From Pelargonium cotyledonis (lineage: Eukaryota; Streptophyta; Magnoliopsida; Geraniales; Geraniaceae): a stretch of DNA of 22,386 nucleotides. The notes below the pieces were generated by a model that saw nothing but the letters and a program-made list of their open reading frames with translations, was not told where the DNA came from and made no database searches. Made by a program: the position numbers and the translations under genes. The stretch covers positions 1 to 22,386 of the forward strand of contig JAYMTA010001009.1 in assembly GCA_036897625.1 (NCBI GenBank), written 5' to 3'. Below, in pieces: positions 11,601 through 21,383 of the stretch; positions within the stretch are counted from its first letter, which is position 1, and each line of letters begins with the position of its first letter.

Positions 11601-12448
11601 AGCGGCACTTCTCATTATAAGGACATGCATTAACATCACCCGTCTTTGCAATTGTGGGACAGATATTAGCTGCAGATTTTTGTTCCTGTGAGTTAAACAA
11701 AACAAGAAAAAACTCCTGGCGATCAGATAATGACTGATAAGCTTTACTAATAGCACAAAAAATAAGAGTCTCCAGCCTCCAGCCTCCAGGATGTGCCGCA
11801 AGCTGCTTGCAGGCACATTAGCAACATTAGAACTCCTTGACATTATTCCTGCACACACTAGCTGCCAGCAACCCTATCCTCTCCCAAGAATACAACATTT
11901 TGATAGAGCAAAATAATGGATAATTTATAGTTTCATGTGAATACGGAATTCAGAAATCAAAATTTCAGTAATCCAGTTAAAATTACAACTTTTTATTATA
12001 AAATCACGACCAACACGAATTCACGAGCAAAGATTTTATCTAAAATGACAAGACTTTGTCATGAAGAATTACAAAAAAAATTAATGACCTTTCTTTTGAT
12101 ATTCGTGTTTTAGAACAGCAAATTAAAATACGTACAAATGCTAAATTTCCCTCAGCAATGTAATAAAGAAATTGAAAACGCGTATAGTTTCAGAGAGACC
12201 TGACGGCGTTCTCGTTTGAACTGGCGTTTTGATTTCTTCTCCTTAACCAAGCCGGACTGCGAGGCCTTGGTCTGAGCTTCAGCAACGTCGTCGTTTTGGG
12301 CGGAGGATGGCCTGGGGGGCGGAGGACGGACGAAGTCTCTCTTGACGGGAGCTATGGACTTAGCCACCAGTTCCTCTGGGGTTAGTCCGTTCGAGTTTAA
12401 GGATGTCAAATCATCGGCGACGACGAGTTCCGCCGGAGACTCGGCCAT
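5664..12448 (-). CDS. DUS3: tRNA-dihydrouridine(47) synthase [NAD(P)+]-like, CCCH zinc-finger Dus3 (ten exons)
   Basis: This is an FMN enzyme that reduces uridine 47 in the variable loop of cytosolic tRNAs. Ten exons join at GT-AG sites and stay in frame: 12448-12200, 11685-11569, 11468-11235, 9884-9644, 9318-9059, 8452-8180, 7926-7645, 7475-7355, 6022-5853 and 5762-5664 (TAA stop). Together they give 681 aa, close to the roughly 700 aa I recall for the Arabidopsis homologue. A basic region (about 68-83) precedes two CCCH fingers, at C92/C104/C110/H114 and C131/C140/C146/H152. A low-complexity linker runs to about residue 320. The TIM-barrel Dus domain starts near 330 ([17 protein letters not shown]) and has the catalytic cysteine C419 in [10 protein letters not shown], then [33 protein letters not shown] and MIARGALIK. 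The helical C-terminal domain ends the protein. ATG 12448 was chosen because the frame upstream has no ATG, only a GTG. The exon 4/5 acceptor could shift by one CAG. Confidence 0.93.
5763..5852 (-). other. DUS3: last intron of Dus3, 90 bp, in frame and stop-free
   Basis: The minus-strand donor is GTAAGC and the acceptor TTTTGCAG. The length is a multiple of three and no stop codon occurs in the frame of the flanking exons. A transcript that keeps the intron would therefore insert 30 residues between SAADW and VRITEM without truncating the protein. Confidence 0.8.
6992..7059. repeat. nested inverted repeat (hairpin) in a Dus3 intron
   Basis: The outer arms CTGCTATGT (6992-7000) and ACATAGCAG (7051-7059) enclose perfect 11-base inner arms AGTAAAGGGAA (7022-7032) and TTCCCTTTACT (7040-7050), with a 7-base loop. 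A third, imperfect copy of the inner arm (TTCCTTTTAC) lies near 7008-7017. It sits in the 1332-bp intron 8 of Dus3 (6023-7354). It may be a small foldback element remnant or only a local palindrome. Confidence 0.65.
9400..9608. mobile_element. Stowaway-like MITE, copy 2, inside Dus3 intron 4
   Basis: The left end CTCCCTCCATCCCAAAATGA and the right end (ATTTTGGGATGGAAGGAGTG) are inverted copies flanked by TA. The interior matches the element at 4068-4312 along its length in the same orientation. It is about 209 bp long and non-coding. The right end lies 35 bases from the splice donor of exon 4 (low end 9644), so it occupies most of the 325-bp intron. Confidence 0.85.
10440..10880 (+). other. 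GC-richer island in Dus3 intron 3, possible captured gene fragment
   Basis: This part of the 1350-bp intron (9885-11234) differs in base composition from the surrounding AT-rich intron. All three plus frames have open stretches (10449-10772, 10597-10806, 10667-10942). One begins at an ATG in a GCCACCATGG context (10533). No frame shows a recognisable domain. The overlap of frames suggests a frame-broken remnant of a coding sequence rather than a working gene. Confidence 0.3.
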
Positions 12449-12474
12449 GGCGGACGAAATGACTCGGAACACGG

Positions 12475-12500
12475 TGGCTCTGGCTCTGGCTCTGGCTCTG
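12475..12500. repeat. GGCTCT hexanucleotide repeat in the Dus3 5'UTR
   Basis: About four tandem GGCTCT units lie 27-52 bases upstream of the Dus3 start codon, read as AGAGCC on the transcribed strand. Upstream of them at about 12560 the minus strand has AAAGCCCTAAAAACC, which resembles the telo-box-like elements common in promoters of plant translation-related genes. Confidence 0.6.
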
Positions 12501-13393
12501 TGGCTGAGTGACTGGTTTCTGTTTAGAGGAGGTTGGCTGTGAAATATTTTAACAGGTTTTTAGGGCTTTAGTTGTAAGGGAAGAAGCAAAAACGAACTCG
12601 AGGATTAAACTTCTAAACGACGCCGTTAGCAATTATGTTAATTTTAAGGGGGAATTTAATTAGGTGAACCAATTGATCTGGGCGATACCATGATATGAGC
12701 CGGTCACATTACCGGTTATAAATTTGATAATCCTATTAACTGGTTTGTAGCACATCTATTTCTGTCATGTCAGATATTGAGAACACTGTCACAATGTCAG
12801 CACATGATAGTTGTCATTTGTTGATTCTTGCTCTTTTTGTAACTTAAACTAATTTGCATGCACTTACATTGAGACAACTATATTTGATTTTGACGAATAT
12901 TTTAAGGGAGCACTCCGTTGAAATCATGTCATGAATGTTTTACAGATCCATAACGAACAAACTCGATTGTTAGATGTGTTGGATTCTCCAAGCCAACATG
13001 ACTCGATTACAAATATATTGAGCTCACTGAATTTGCGTATGCATGATGTGATTCAAATTGCTAGCTCTAGTAGCGACTTCATAGGTACATTTCCACATCA
13101 TCGATTTATAATTATACGAGATTGGCAATGCAATTGGACACAGGGCTAACACATTCATGTTCTGCAATATATTACAAAATATCTCCTCAAAGGGGATATA
13201 GGCATTTGAACACTAAAACAAAGTCTGTAAACATAAATGCATGGGAAATCGCCCTTCTATCAAGAGGCTCCATCCTAGCTTTCAATGCAGTTCAACCATA
13301 TTTGCTACAAGTATTACTTAAACTTGAAACTACCACCACAAAAAGACGCAGAATTGGTGGAAAACATACTCAATTCTGCAGATTGTACACAGC
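12501..13393. promoter_or_regulatory. region between BPC 3' end and Dus3 start
   Basis: Both flanking genes are on the minus strand, so this stretch should contain the 3'UTR of the BPC gene (right part) and the promoter of Dus3 (left part). Short open frames at 12931-13149 and 13122-13412 have no recognisable motif; the second runs antisense into the end of the BPC gene. No RNA gene was found. Confidence 0.4.
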
Positions 13394-14437
13394 CTACTTG
13401 ATAATGATGTAGCGATTTGTTCCGTGTCTAGCCCAGTAGTCTTTTAGATCCAGTGGAACTGACAGATCATGGCCTTCTGCTGCCAGCCGACTGAGCAATC
13501 TTGTAAAGACACTCCCACTCATCTTCCGGCCACCAACACGAGCATGGCGCTTGTTTGGCATTTGTGGCAGTGGGTATTCTGACATGGTGGTGGTACAACA
13601 AGATGACTGCCACCCACCATTTCCCCACTTGTAGCATTGCCGAGGTACTCCAGTGCATGAGCAAACTGGCCCGGGCATGGTGGACTCATCAAAAGCGATC
13701 AGGTTCAAGCCCACATCATGACTATCCCACTCTGACTTGTACTTCTTCCCATCAGAGAGGACCTGCCTATTCAAGTCTTCCCCTTCTTTCTTCACCTTTC
13801 GTGGCGACTTTGGTGCTCTGGATGAAACTTCCTTGTTCTCCTTCGATCGCTTTCTCTTACATGACTTGACTGCTTCAGAAGAAATAACAGATATGGGAAA
13901 TGCATCAGTTATATGCACTTCTTCCATGTAGTTTGAGACATCGTCTCTGTCAGCTGGATGATTCGAGGGATGGTGAATGCGCTTTGCTACAAGTTGCATT
14001 CCACCAGCCGATGGGAAATTAATGGTACTTTCCCGATACTGAAGTGCAGCTAGGGCGTTGTCTCGTTCCATTAAAGCTTCATCTCGCTCCGCAAGTGCTT
14101 TTTCTTGCTGCACAAGTGCTGCATCTCGTGCAGCCAGGGCATCCTTTTTTTCAGCCAGTGCTATATTCCGTTCTCGAATAGCAGCATCCCTCTCAGCAAG
14201 AATGGACATTATTTTCTTATTCATGGCTAAAGCATTTTGTTCTTTTCCTTGATGTTGTGGCATCACATTCCACTGCACAATTTATTTGCATTCGGTTCAA
14301 ATGGATATGAAAAAGCATGCACACACACACACACAAACAAAGGTAGAGAGTTTATGCATTTTCATTACCGGAGAAAGTGATCCTCTGTAATAGTCCATCT
14401 TATGTCTCCCATTTTCATGTTGTCCACCATCATCCAT
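13394..14437 (-). CDS. BPC6: BASIC PENTACYSTEINE (BBR/BPC) group II GAGA-binding transcription factor
   Basis: This plant-specific nuclear protein binds GA/CT repeats and, in group II members, recruits repressive partners. Two coding exons (14437-14369 and 14272-13394, stop TAG) join in phase 0 to 315 aa. The N-terminus [19 protein letters not shown] is typical of BPC4/5/6. Residues 44-100 form an alanine-rich coiled coil made of repeated AERDxA/ERN units. Basic stretches at 161-186 ([16 protein letters not shown]) look like nuclear localisation signals. The C-terminal DNA-binding domain has the five conserved cysteines C227, C229, C236, C248 and C249 in [20 protein letters not shown], followed by CC, then [15 protein letters not shown] and the family ending near [14 protein letters not shown]. 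The usual ending I recall is ITIK; here it is IIIK. The assignment to BPC6 rather than BPC4/5 is by overall resemblance. Confidence 0.95.
14319..14335. repeat. (CA)n microsatellite in BPC coding-region intron
   Basis: About eight CA units lie in the 96-bp intron (14273-14368) between the two BPC coding exons. The intron keeps a GTAATG donor and a TTGTGCAG acceptor on the minus strand. Confidence 0.85.
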
Positions 14438-14463
14438 CTTAGAATTATAGTAATCAGCAATAA

Positions 14464-14925
14464 CTGGAAACAAAAAATGACAGTGGCTCCTCAAATAATA
14501 ATGTTCATAGATTGGTAGACATTCTGTTTTCAAGAGAAAGCAAAAGATAAGTTTCAAGACAAACTCTAACAAGCGGTGAGACAAAACTTATTTACAGAGG
14601 AGATAACATGTTTTTAGGAGTAACAACCCATGTAATTTTAGCAAGACAAGGAAACCAAACTAAAACATGCCAATCACCCTACCTAAAAGTAAAATGATAA
14701 CTTGACAGGAAATACCAAAATGGCAGAAAAGCTTGATCACTACCCCAAGAAATATATGCTTCCAAAATAATTATATCATAGACAATAAAAAAGTTAGCAT
14801 ATAACGAATAAAACTTAAAAAGTTTTCCTCTTATGTTGCATCACCAATTACCAATAAAACAAAGCATCAGGAGCCCACTTCATGCAATATGAGTTTTCAG
14901 AAAATCAAGTGTGTGTGTGTGTGAA

Positions 14926-14956
<31 letters not shown>

Positions 14957-16578
14957 TGCAAACCAGATAAAGACATTGGGTTCTAAACCAGTTAGACAAT
15001 CTCTTTGACCAGCAAAGATGCATATTCTGCTAATGGGATGCTTTCAAAGAAAATAAAGCCGCATTCATCTATTTATTCTGAAAGGTTGAAAAACTCAAGG
15101 CACTCCCAATGAATGCAGTAAAATCCTGTAATTGGACATGCTCTCTTTGAGGATGGTGCTGCCCTCAAAGTCATGACATGGTAACCCACTCGTTAATCAG
15201 TGGATTTTAACTTAACGAGCATTTAATAGATTATTCAATCCTGTTAGATTGCCTCACCGAGGTATTGGTGTGGTTTACTGGCATTTGTTTAGTCATTTAT
15301 ATCACGCACAATTGGAACCCCCTATAAAGCACTATGATGCATAAGTACGGATTGATACCAGATAAGGAAGAAGATAGCATGATAGAGAGAACTAAAATAA
15401 CTTTTACCAATAATGAAGAAATTCAATTATCTCAAAACGATAAAGAACTTACACCTCTAATCCCAAATCAACTCTTACTAGTATTATAGAAGCATAGTTT
15501 TTAAGTACATCATAAGTTGTGCTTGCAGAGGTTGAAGAGGTAACCAACCAATTTATCATGATTAATACCAACAAGCTAAGTTGACCCTCTAATCCAAGCT
15601 TGTCCATTTTTTATTGAGGCTTAAGCACCCTAAAACATATGAAATGAAAATATAAACTCGCTGCCGAGAATTGTCCACCTCTTCATTCTCATTCTTCCAC
15701 AACCTTTTCTATAAGTCTACTCTACAATCAAATTCAATATATGTTATTTCGCCTTGATAAACCATACATTAAACTGTCACAAACCTTGATTTCAAATAAC
15801 CACGATCTCAAGTGGTGCAACAGTAAACGAATCTTTCACATCAACCATCCTTTAAAACCCATTCAAAGGTTGAATTTTAGAATCTCAAGTCGCAGAGTTT
15901 TCTTTCTCCTTTCTAGATGAATAAAAATCCACTTCTCACACGCAACTTCCAAATGCTATCAATTCCCTAGCTCCAGTAACAACCTTTGATTACACAGGGA
16001 AATCACATTAGAGCTGATTGTGACTGATTCTCACTCAATAACATGACGCCAAGCAACTTACTTTCTATGACCCAATCAGACAAATAACCATTAATGGACA
16101 CTGATTCCCATCTCTCTCCATCTTATATCACACACCTCTCCCCTGAAGGCAGCTACTCAGGCACTCTCATTATAGCCAATAGGAGGTAACTAATTCTAGG
16201 CAAACCCCAGATTCTGAACTCCTAAATCCTAATTAAACATTAATAATCTTTATCCATTCTTCAAAGACCTAACAATCTTCAACTATATGAGAACCCAAAG
16301 CACAAAAACGCACACCAATTCATGAAAACAAACAAACATAATACAACATAAGAAAATGTTAAAGCTAACAGCAAATCAGTAAGAAAATCAACTAAATATA
16401 TTAAGCTTCCTGATTGGAATCCAAGTAACAGAACAGCATAATCATGAAGAAAGAGCCGATCCTGAATCTAAATCCGGTGATTGCAGCTAGGGTTGGAATG
16501 CAAAATTAGAAGCACTGAGCATGTAAACCTAGAATGATGGTGAAAACAAGACAATGAGGGATTGAGAAGTGTACGTAC
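14464..16578 (-). other. BPC6: 5'UTR intron of the BPC gene (inferred)
   Basis: On the minus strand a strong donor (AAAC followed by GTACGT, at 16578) and a strong acceptor (TTTTTTGTTTCCAG, ending at 14464) would remove 2115 bases. This leaves 26 bases of leader directly before the start codon. No conserved coding frame is present between them. A long 5'UTR intron would be in keeping with regulated plant transcription-factor genes. The exact donor is inferred; an alternative GTACAC donor lies 4 bases further on. Confidence 0.55.
14909..14952. repeat. compound (GT)n-(GA)n microsatellite
   Basis: About seven GT units (14909-14922) are followed almost directly by about thirteen GA units (14926-14952). 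The tract lies in the inferred 5'UTR intron of the BPC gene, whose protein family recognises GA repeats. Confidence 0.9.
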
Positions 16579-16725
16579 GTTTATATGGATAGAGAGAGAG
16601 AAACTGGAATCAAATGGAGAAAGAGAGCTGAAGCTTTTGTGTATGTATGGAAGAATCGCCGAAGAGACTCAGAATCGAAGCGTCGCCTGAGAAAAATTAA
16701 TTACTGAGAGAGAGAGAGAGATGGT
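16579..16725 (-). promoter_or_regulatory. BPC6: BPC leader exon with GA/CT repeats (putative GAGA elements)
   Basis: The inferred first 5'UTR exon is CT-rich on the transcribed strand. It contains two GA repeat tracts (plus strand 16589-16601 and 16705-16722). These are the DNA motif bound by BBR/BPC proteins, so the leader could allow self-regulation. The transcription start was not determined; I place it near the outer repeat because the sequence beyond becomes ordinary AT-rich DNA. Confidence 0.5.
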
Positions 16726-17229
16726 GGCATGGCATCAGCCAACAGGGAAGAGAGGCTGGTGGGTCCTTGGGTTTCGATAGATCTTTCCCGTACGGTGTCG
16801 TTTGCAAGCTAGATTAGTTATCTTATATTCTTATGCACTGAATTTGGTATAAAATCACAGTATATTGTTATCAAGACATAATAATCCTTAATTTAGCATT
16901 TCATATGACTCAAATAACATAAAAAAAAACTTCACTTTTTACTCAAATTAATGTCAATTTCAAGACATGCAATAGTTTTTCTAAAATCGAAACAGTTATT
17001 CAAACTGTCGGCTTAAAATTATTAGAGAACAAATACACATGTATTCAAATATTAAGTGGTAAGAATGCAAACGACTAATTTATTTGAGTGAAGGTTTCCA
17101 AAATAATCCGTTAAAGGTAATGAACAAAGTTAACAACTAATTAAACAGTACAAACACAACATAAACCCATAAAACGGTAGCGCCAAGCGGTATAGGACGC
17201 TCGTGCGCAACCTTTAGGTTTTGAATATT
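16726..17229. other. intergenic, BPC promoter and pseudogene 3' flank
   Basis: The sequence is AT-rich and holds no open reading frame of note. It should carry the upstream promoter of the BPC gene (left part) and the former 3' region of the alcohol oxidase pseudogene (right part). Confidence 0.4.
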
Positions 17230-19692
17230 CTACTTTGGCAAGGAAATAGCAATCTTGTTGGAAATGCAGTAGGCAGTGGATTGGATGGTAATCATGGGAT
17301 TGACCCTAATGGCACTTGGCAAAACACTTGCATCACACACAAACAACCCCTCAGCTTCCCAACTCTCACCATTCTCATCCACACCACCTTCCTTCTCATA
17401 ATCTCATCCCCACCCATCCTGCAACTTCCCATCTGATGAGCTGAATAGTACAATGTCCAGTGCTCTTCTCTAGAGCTCACTGCTCCACATGCTGTCACAG
17501 TGTCCAAAAACACCTCCAATTCCTCACTACCCTCCACTGCTCCTCCACATTTCAATCTCTGTCCATCACTCCTATAAGTCCCTACTTCAACAGCACCCAC
17601 CGCGACCAAAATCCTAATAGCCTGCCTCAATCCTGCTCTAAAGTTCTCTCTATCCACCTCCTCAAGCTCATATTTAACCACACCCTCCTTCTTCACCTTC
17701 CCCGAACCGCGGTCCCTAACCATCACCAAAAGATGAGAAGTCCTCCCATATTTTACAATTTTGTCTTTGATCTCCATCCCTGAAGTCCATGGAACCACAG
17801 CAGCAAATGAGGCAGGTCCTAGAGAAGGTGTTTGAATGATTGCAAGGACATCGTTTGACTCGTCCGCGACTACCTTATGGACCGAGGTAATGATTCCTCC
17901 CTCGTAAACTTTTCCCTCGAATTCTGATAAATCTTCGGGGAAGTATCCCCATACCATGTTGCACGGGTGGAGGTGAAGGTTTTGCCCGACGTTCGGGTTC
18001 TTCAACCCGCTGTTTATCAGTAAAGGCGGGGTCAAGAGAGCCCCGCAAGCTGAAATTGTAACTTTAGCCTCAATTTGTAGCTTCATTGTCATGTTCTTGC
18101 TTGTGGATCTTGCGGTTACTCCCTAACACTTCTTCGTTTTCGTGCCAATTCGATTACAGTTCTTCGATATAATTAGCTTTTCGGCTTTGCATCCCGCGAG
18201 AACAACCGCGCCGCATCCCACAGCGTCGACAAGCCAAGTTGAATCAGTCCCATTTTTGTCTCCTCTGATGCAACCATAGCAGCAAGAGCCGCAAAAATGG
18301 CTGCTTGAGCTGTTTCTTGCAACTGGAGCAACATCGATTCCAAGATTCTCACACCCTTTTCTCAGAACTTGGTTTTGGAGACCTTCCTGGGTACAATCCT
18401 CTGTAACGCCAATCCTGTTCCACACTACATCCATGGCAGATTGGTACTCGGAGCTCCCGAAAAGCGAAACCTTATGGTCCACAGATCACTCCCTTAGAAC
18501 TTGAGCCGGTGTACGGAACGATGCGGACCAGTTTACAGATGAGCCACCACCGACCGTTGAGCCAGCCAAGAGCTGAACTTGGCCATCGTCGGTGGACAAG
18601 AAACCACCCAGCTCGTATAGCTCGCTGAGCGACGGGCCTTCCAAGGCGGAGTAGTCTTGAGGCACAAAGTAGTTGCCTTTTTCAAGAACAACCACTTTGT
18701 GGCCGGACTTTGCAAGAACTGCGGCGGCAACTCCTCCTCCGCATCCCGAGCCGATGACAACAACGTCACATTTGATTTTGCAGACGTTGTTGGGTTCTTG
18801 TGAGACTTCAAGGCCTTTGTGAGTGAGAGAGTGAACAAGGCTGGAGTCATTTTCGTTGATGAGCTCAACGATCCCTTTCTCAAGAGGCCTATTGGAGCAT
18901 GGTTGATCGGAAAACTTATCTTTTTTGTTCTCGGTGGTGTCTACTTGGTAACCCATTGCTTCCCAAGCTGGGTTTTTTGAATTTTCATCGGTCTGCACAA
19001 AATTGAGGAAAAAACAAGATATGCTCACAAATGTCCCAATTACAGACACATATTGTATGCATATAACACATTATAATTCAGCTAATTCACCGATGAAATA
19101 ATTTACACGTGACATGTCACGTCATATTAGTTTACACATATATCATTTTGTATACATATAACGTCACTACACATATAATAAAATTCGTACGTTCTCACGG
19201 TAAATGGATTTGACGCTAATGGTAATGTTTAACTTTAATAACTTTTGAAGTTTCTTGACTTATAAAATAGTAGATGCTTGATTTGTACTCAATATTAGAT
19301 TATGAGTTCAACTAATGTTATAAAATTGGATTATTGTTTTTGAAAGATGTTAAAGCAGGTGATTTATTTGTAATATGTTATTTATTCACTTATATCTCTT
19401 TTTCTTAACTCTATTCACTTATATCTCAATTACTTTCAAGTTTATCAAAATTGTATAACTGTAAGTAAAGTTATTTTCATAATTGACAAGTTTGGCTAAG
19501 TTATTTTGAAGTTTGAAGATGGAGGATATTTATATTATTTAGTTACAGTCAATTCAATTACTTCATAAACTTGTATTAATGTTTTTGTAAAGTTGGTAAT
19601 TTTGTACAATTTAATTATAGAGTACCAGAGTCTATCAAATGCATTAGTCAGTTTTTCTTATATTAGGATTGGACCATCTTACTTTATTAAGC

Positions 19693-19913
19693 AAAGTTAG
19701 GCGAGCGAGTAGGTTGTGTGAGTAAGAAGAGTGTTTGCATTCGATCTCAGTTTAACATATTTATAGGGAGAGGTGAAAGGTTTAACTGCGAACAAACCTC
19801 GAATGTAGATAATTAGACTGGATGTGGTAAAAAGGCTTAATAGTATCAACCACAAGTGTGTTAGCCCGCTCAGAAACCCCGTGGTATGAACCCAAAAAAA
19901 AAGTTAGGTGAGC
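19693..19913 (+). mobile_element. SINE-like retroposon with target-site duplication
   Basis: The 14-base sequence AAAGTTAGGCGAGC at 19693-19706 recurs as AAAGTTAGGTGAGC at 19900-19913 (13 of 14 identical). The right copy directly follows an A-rich tail. The roughly 193-base body between them has a tRNA-like internal promoter B-box candidate (GCATTCGATCTC, 19737-19748) near its 5' end and no coding capacity. Length, tail and duplication fit a plant SINE. The A box is not clear. It lies in intron 2 of the FAO pseudogene. Confidence 0.65.
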
Positions 19914-20211
19914 CATTTATAATGGATTTTTGTGTGTTCCAAGTTAGTTTTTACATGGACTGTCTCCCAACTCTTCATATTAGTAGCATGAAATTAGAAA
20001 ACACAAAATTTAGTTTCAAAATGAACTAATAAATCTAATGTGCTTAAACATAAATAAACTTAAACAGCCGAGCTAATAGTTCAAGCTCACAGACAAGTAA
20101 ATTGCTCACAAATTACAACCATATGTCTTTTGTTTGACTACATTTTGTGCTAACTAAGTCTTAATCCTAAGTTTCTTAATTTTGCCTAACTAAAATATCT
20201 TTAGATATATA

Positions 20212-20570
20212 CGTTGCTCACAATGCACTTGATATTGACTAAGGCTCTCTAGCTAGACCGCTTTAACTTGTTACGTACGTTACTCGCAATGCACTAAATA
20301 TTGCCCAGCCCTAGATTAGCAAGTAGCTAAACCGCTTTAACTTGTTACATATGTTACTCGCAATGCACTAGATATTGCCTAGCTAACCCTATGTTATTAG
20401 CGTGTAGCTAAACCACTTTAACTGGTTACGTGCGTTGGTCACAATGCACAAGATATTGATTAAACTTCCTTAAATTAGCACGTAGCTAAACCACTTTAAC
20501 TGGTTACGTACGTTACTCACACAACACTAGACATAGCGCAAACCGCTCCAATTACCAGTTCCATATTTTA
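20212..20570. repeat. degenerate tandem repeat, units of 66-81 bp
   Basis: Units begin near 20212, 20278, 20352, 20433 and 20511 (the last partial). Each starts with a CGTTACTCGCAATGCAC-like segment, followed by ATATTG, then TAGCTAAACC, CTTTAACTGGTTACGTA and the next unit. The middle of each unit varies in length and sequence. The array is in intron 2 of the FAO pseudogene, shortly before exon 2 on the plus strand. Its function is unknown. It contains no coding frame and is unlike CRISPR spacing. Confidence 0.8.
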
Positions 20571-21383
20571 TGGAAACTACTCTAACTCTTGGTTGATTTA
20601 CTAGGCACCTAAATTTTTTTACCGGTGATACCAACATCACGAGAAGAGACTCGAACATGAGATCAGAAGATAGTCAAACGTCTTACACTACTTGTCTGCA
20701 AATTAACTACTGTACGGTACGAGAAGTAAGGAGTATCATTACCCTTGAGAAGAAGATGGAGAAGCAGTAGAGCTTGAAGATGACAAACACAATTCTCAAG
20801 GGAACCACACTCTTCTTCATTGACCATTTCTTGAGAATGTCTTGTCTCCTCTCCAATGGAATTCTGGAGAAGTTGTGAATAAATGGCCATTTCTTCCAAT
20901 CAAAGCAACACAACCCACAAAGCAACAGAGTCCCTAGTCTCCATGAAAGCATCCTCAGAACCAAACTCACAAGGAACACAGCCTTGGGATCACTCCTCTT
21001 CACAATAAGCTCTGCAACCTGATCACCATTAATCAATAATAAGAGCTTCATCATCTAAGTTCGCTAGGCTTAATCATAATTAGCATAACAAAATGAAACT
21101 GAAAATGGATCGGAGTACTACCTCATGAGGAATTGGATGCTGAGAAGCAGAAGATGAGTAGAAGGAACGCAGGGAGTTGTGAAGAGAAGTTGTGTTTTGT
21201 GCAAGTCCGGTTTCTTGGAGTGGAATGGGAGGTATGAGGGTCTCACAAATGGCGGCGAGTCATGATTCAATCTGAGCGGAAGAGAAGCCAGGGCTGTAGC
21301 TACCGCTTCCACGCGCTTCCACCTCTCAACAAGGGATGCGGATGATCACTCTCTCTTTCGCTGTCTCTCTTCCCGTTCATCAT

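Larger units (their letters stand above)
17230..21383 (-). pseudogene. FAO: long-chain fatty alcohol oxidase (FAO) pseudogene, GMC oxidoreductase family
   Basis: Working FAO enzymes are membrane-bound flavoproteins that oxidise long-chain fatty alcohols to aldehydes with oxygen. Three exons are visible: 21383-21122, 21018-20743 (intact, 92 codons, [10 protein letters not shown]) and 18992-17230. Exon 3 keeps the FAD-binding motif [37 protein letters not shown], the active-site region [12 protein letters not shown], and the C-terminal CDASVLPSA and [14 protein letters not shown] (stop at 17230-17232). Five lesions break it: a frameshift near 21303-21325, a TGA at 21260-21262, TGA for an expected Trp at 18486-18488, TAG for an expected Leu at 18123-18125, and a frameshift near 17396-17406. 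Splice sites are preserved. The high residual similarity suggests recent loss. A sequencing artefact is unlikely to explain five separate lesions. Confidence 0.88.

Noticed and set aside
12449..12472. An eight-residue N-terminal extension of Dus3 starting at 12472
   Set aside because: The codon at 12472 is GTG, not ATG. The first ATG in frame is at 12448.
12931..13412. Small plus-strand open frames between the Dus3 and BPC genes
   Set aside because: They have no recognisable motif. The second overlaps the BPC gene in antisense, and the sequence fits promoter and 3'UTR DNA.
18123..18482. A separate small protein at 18123-18482
   Set aside because: It is in the same frame as the flanking FAO segments and is separated from them only by the stops at 18486 and 18123, so it is part of the pseudogene.
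20212..20570. CRISPR-like array
   Set aside because: The repeats are long, degenerate and of variable period, there are no uniform spacers, and the setting is a plant nuclear intron.
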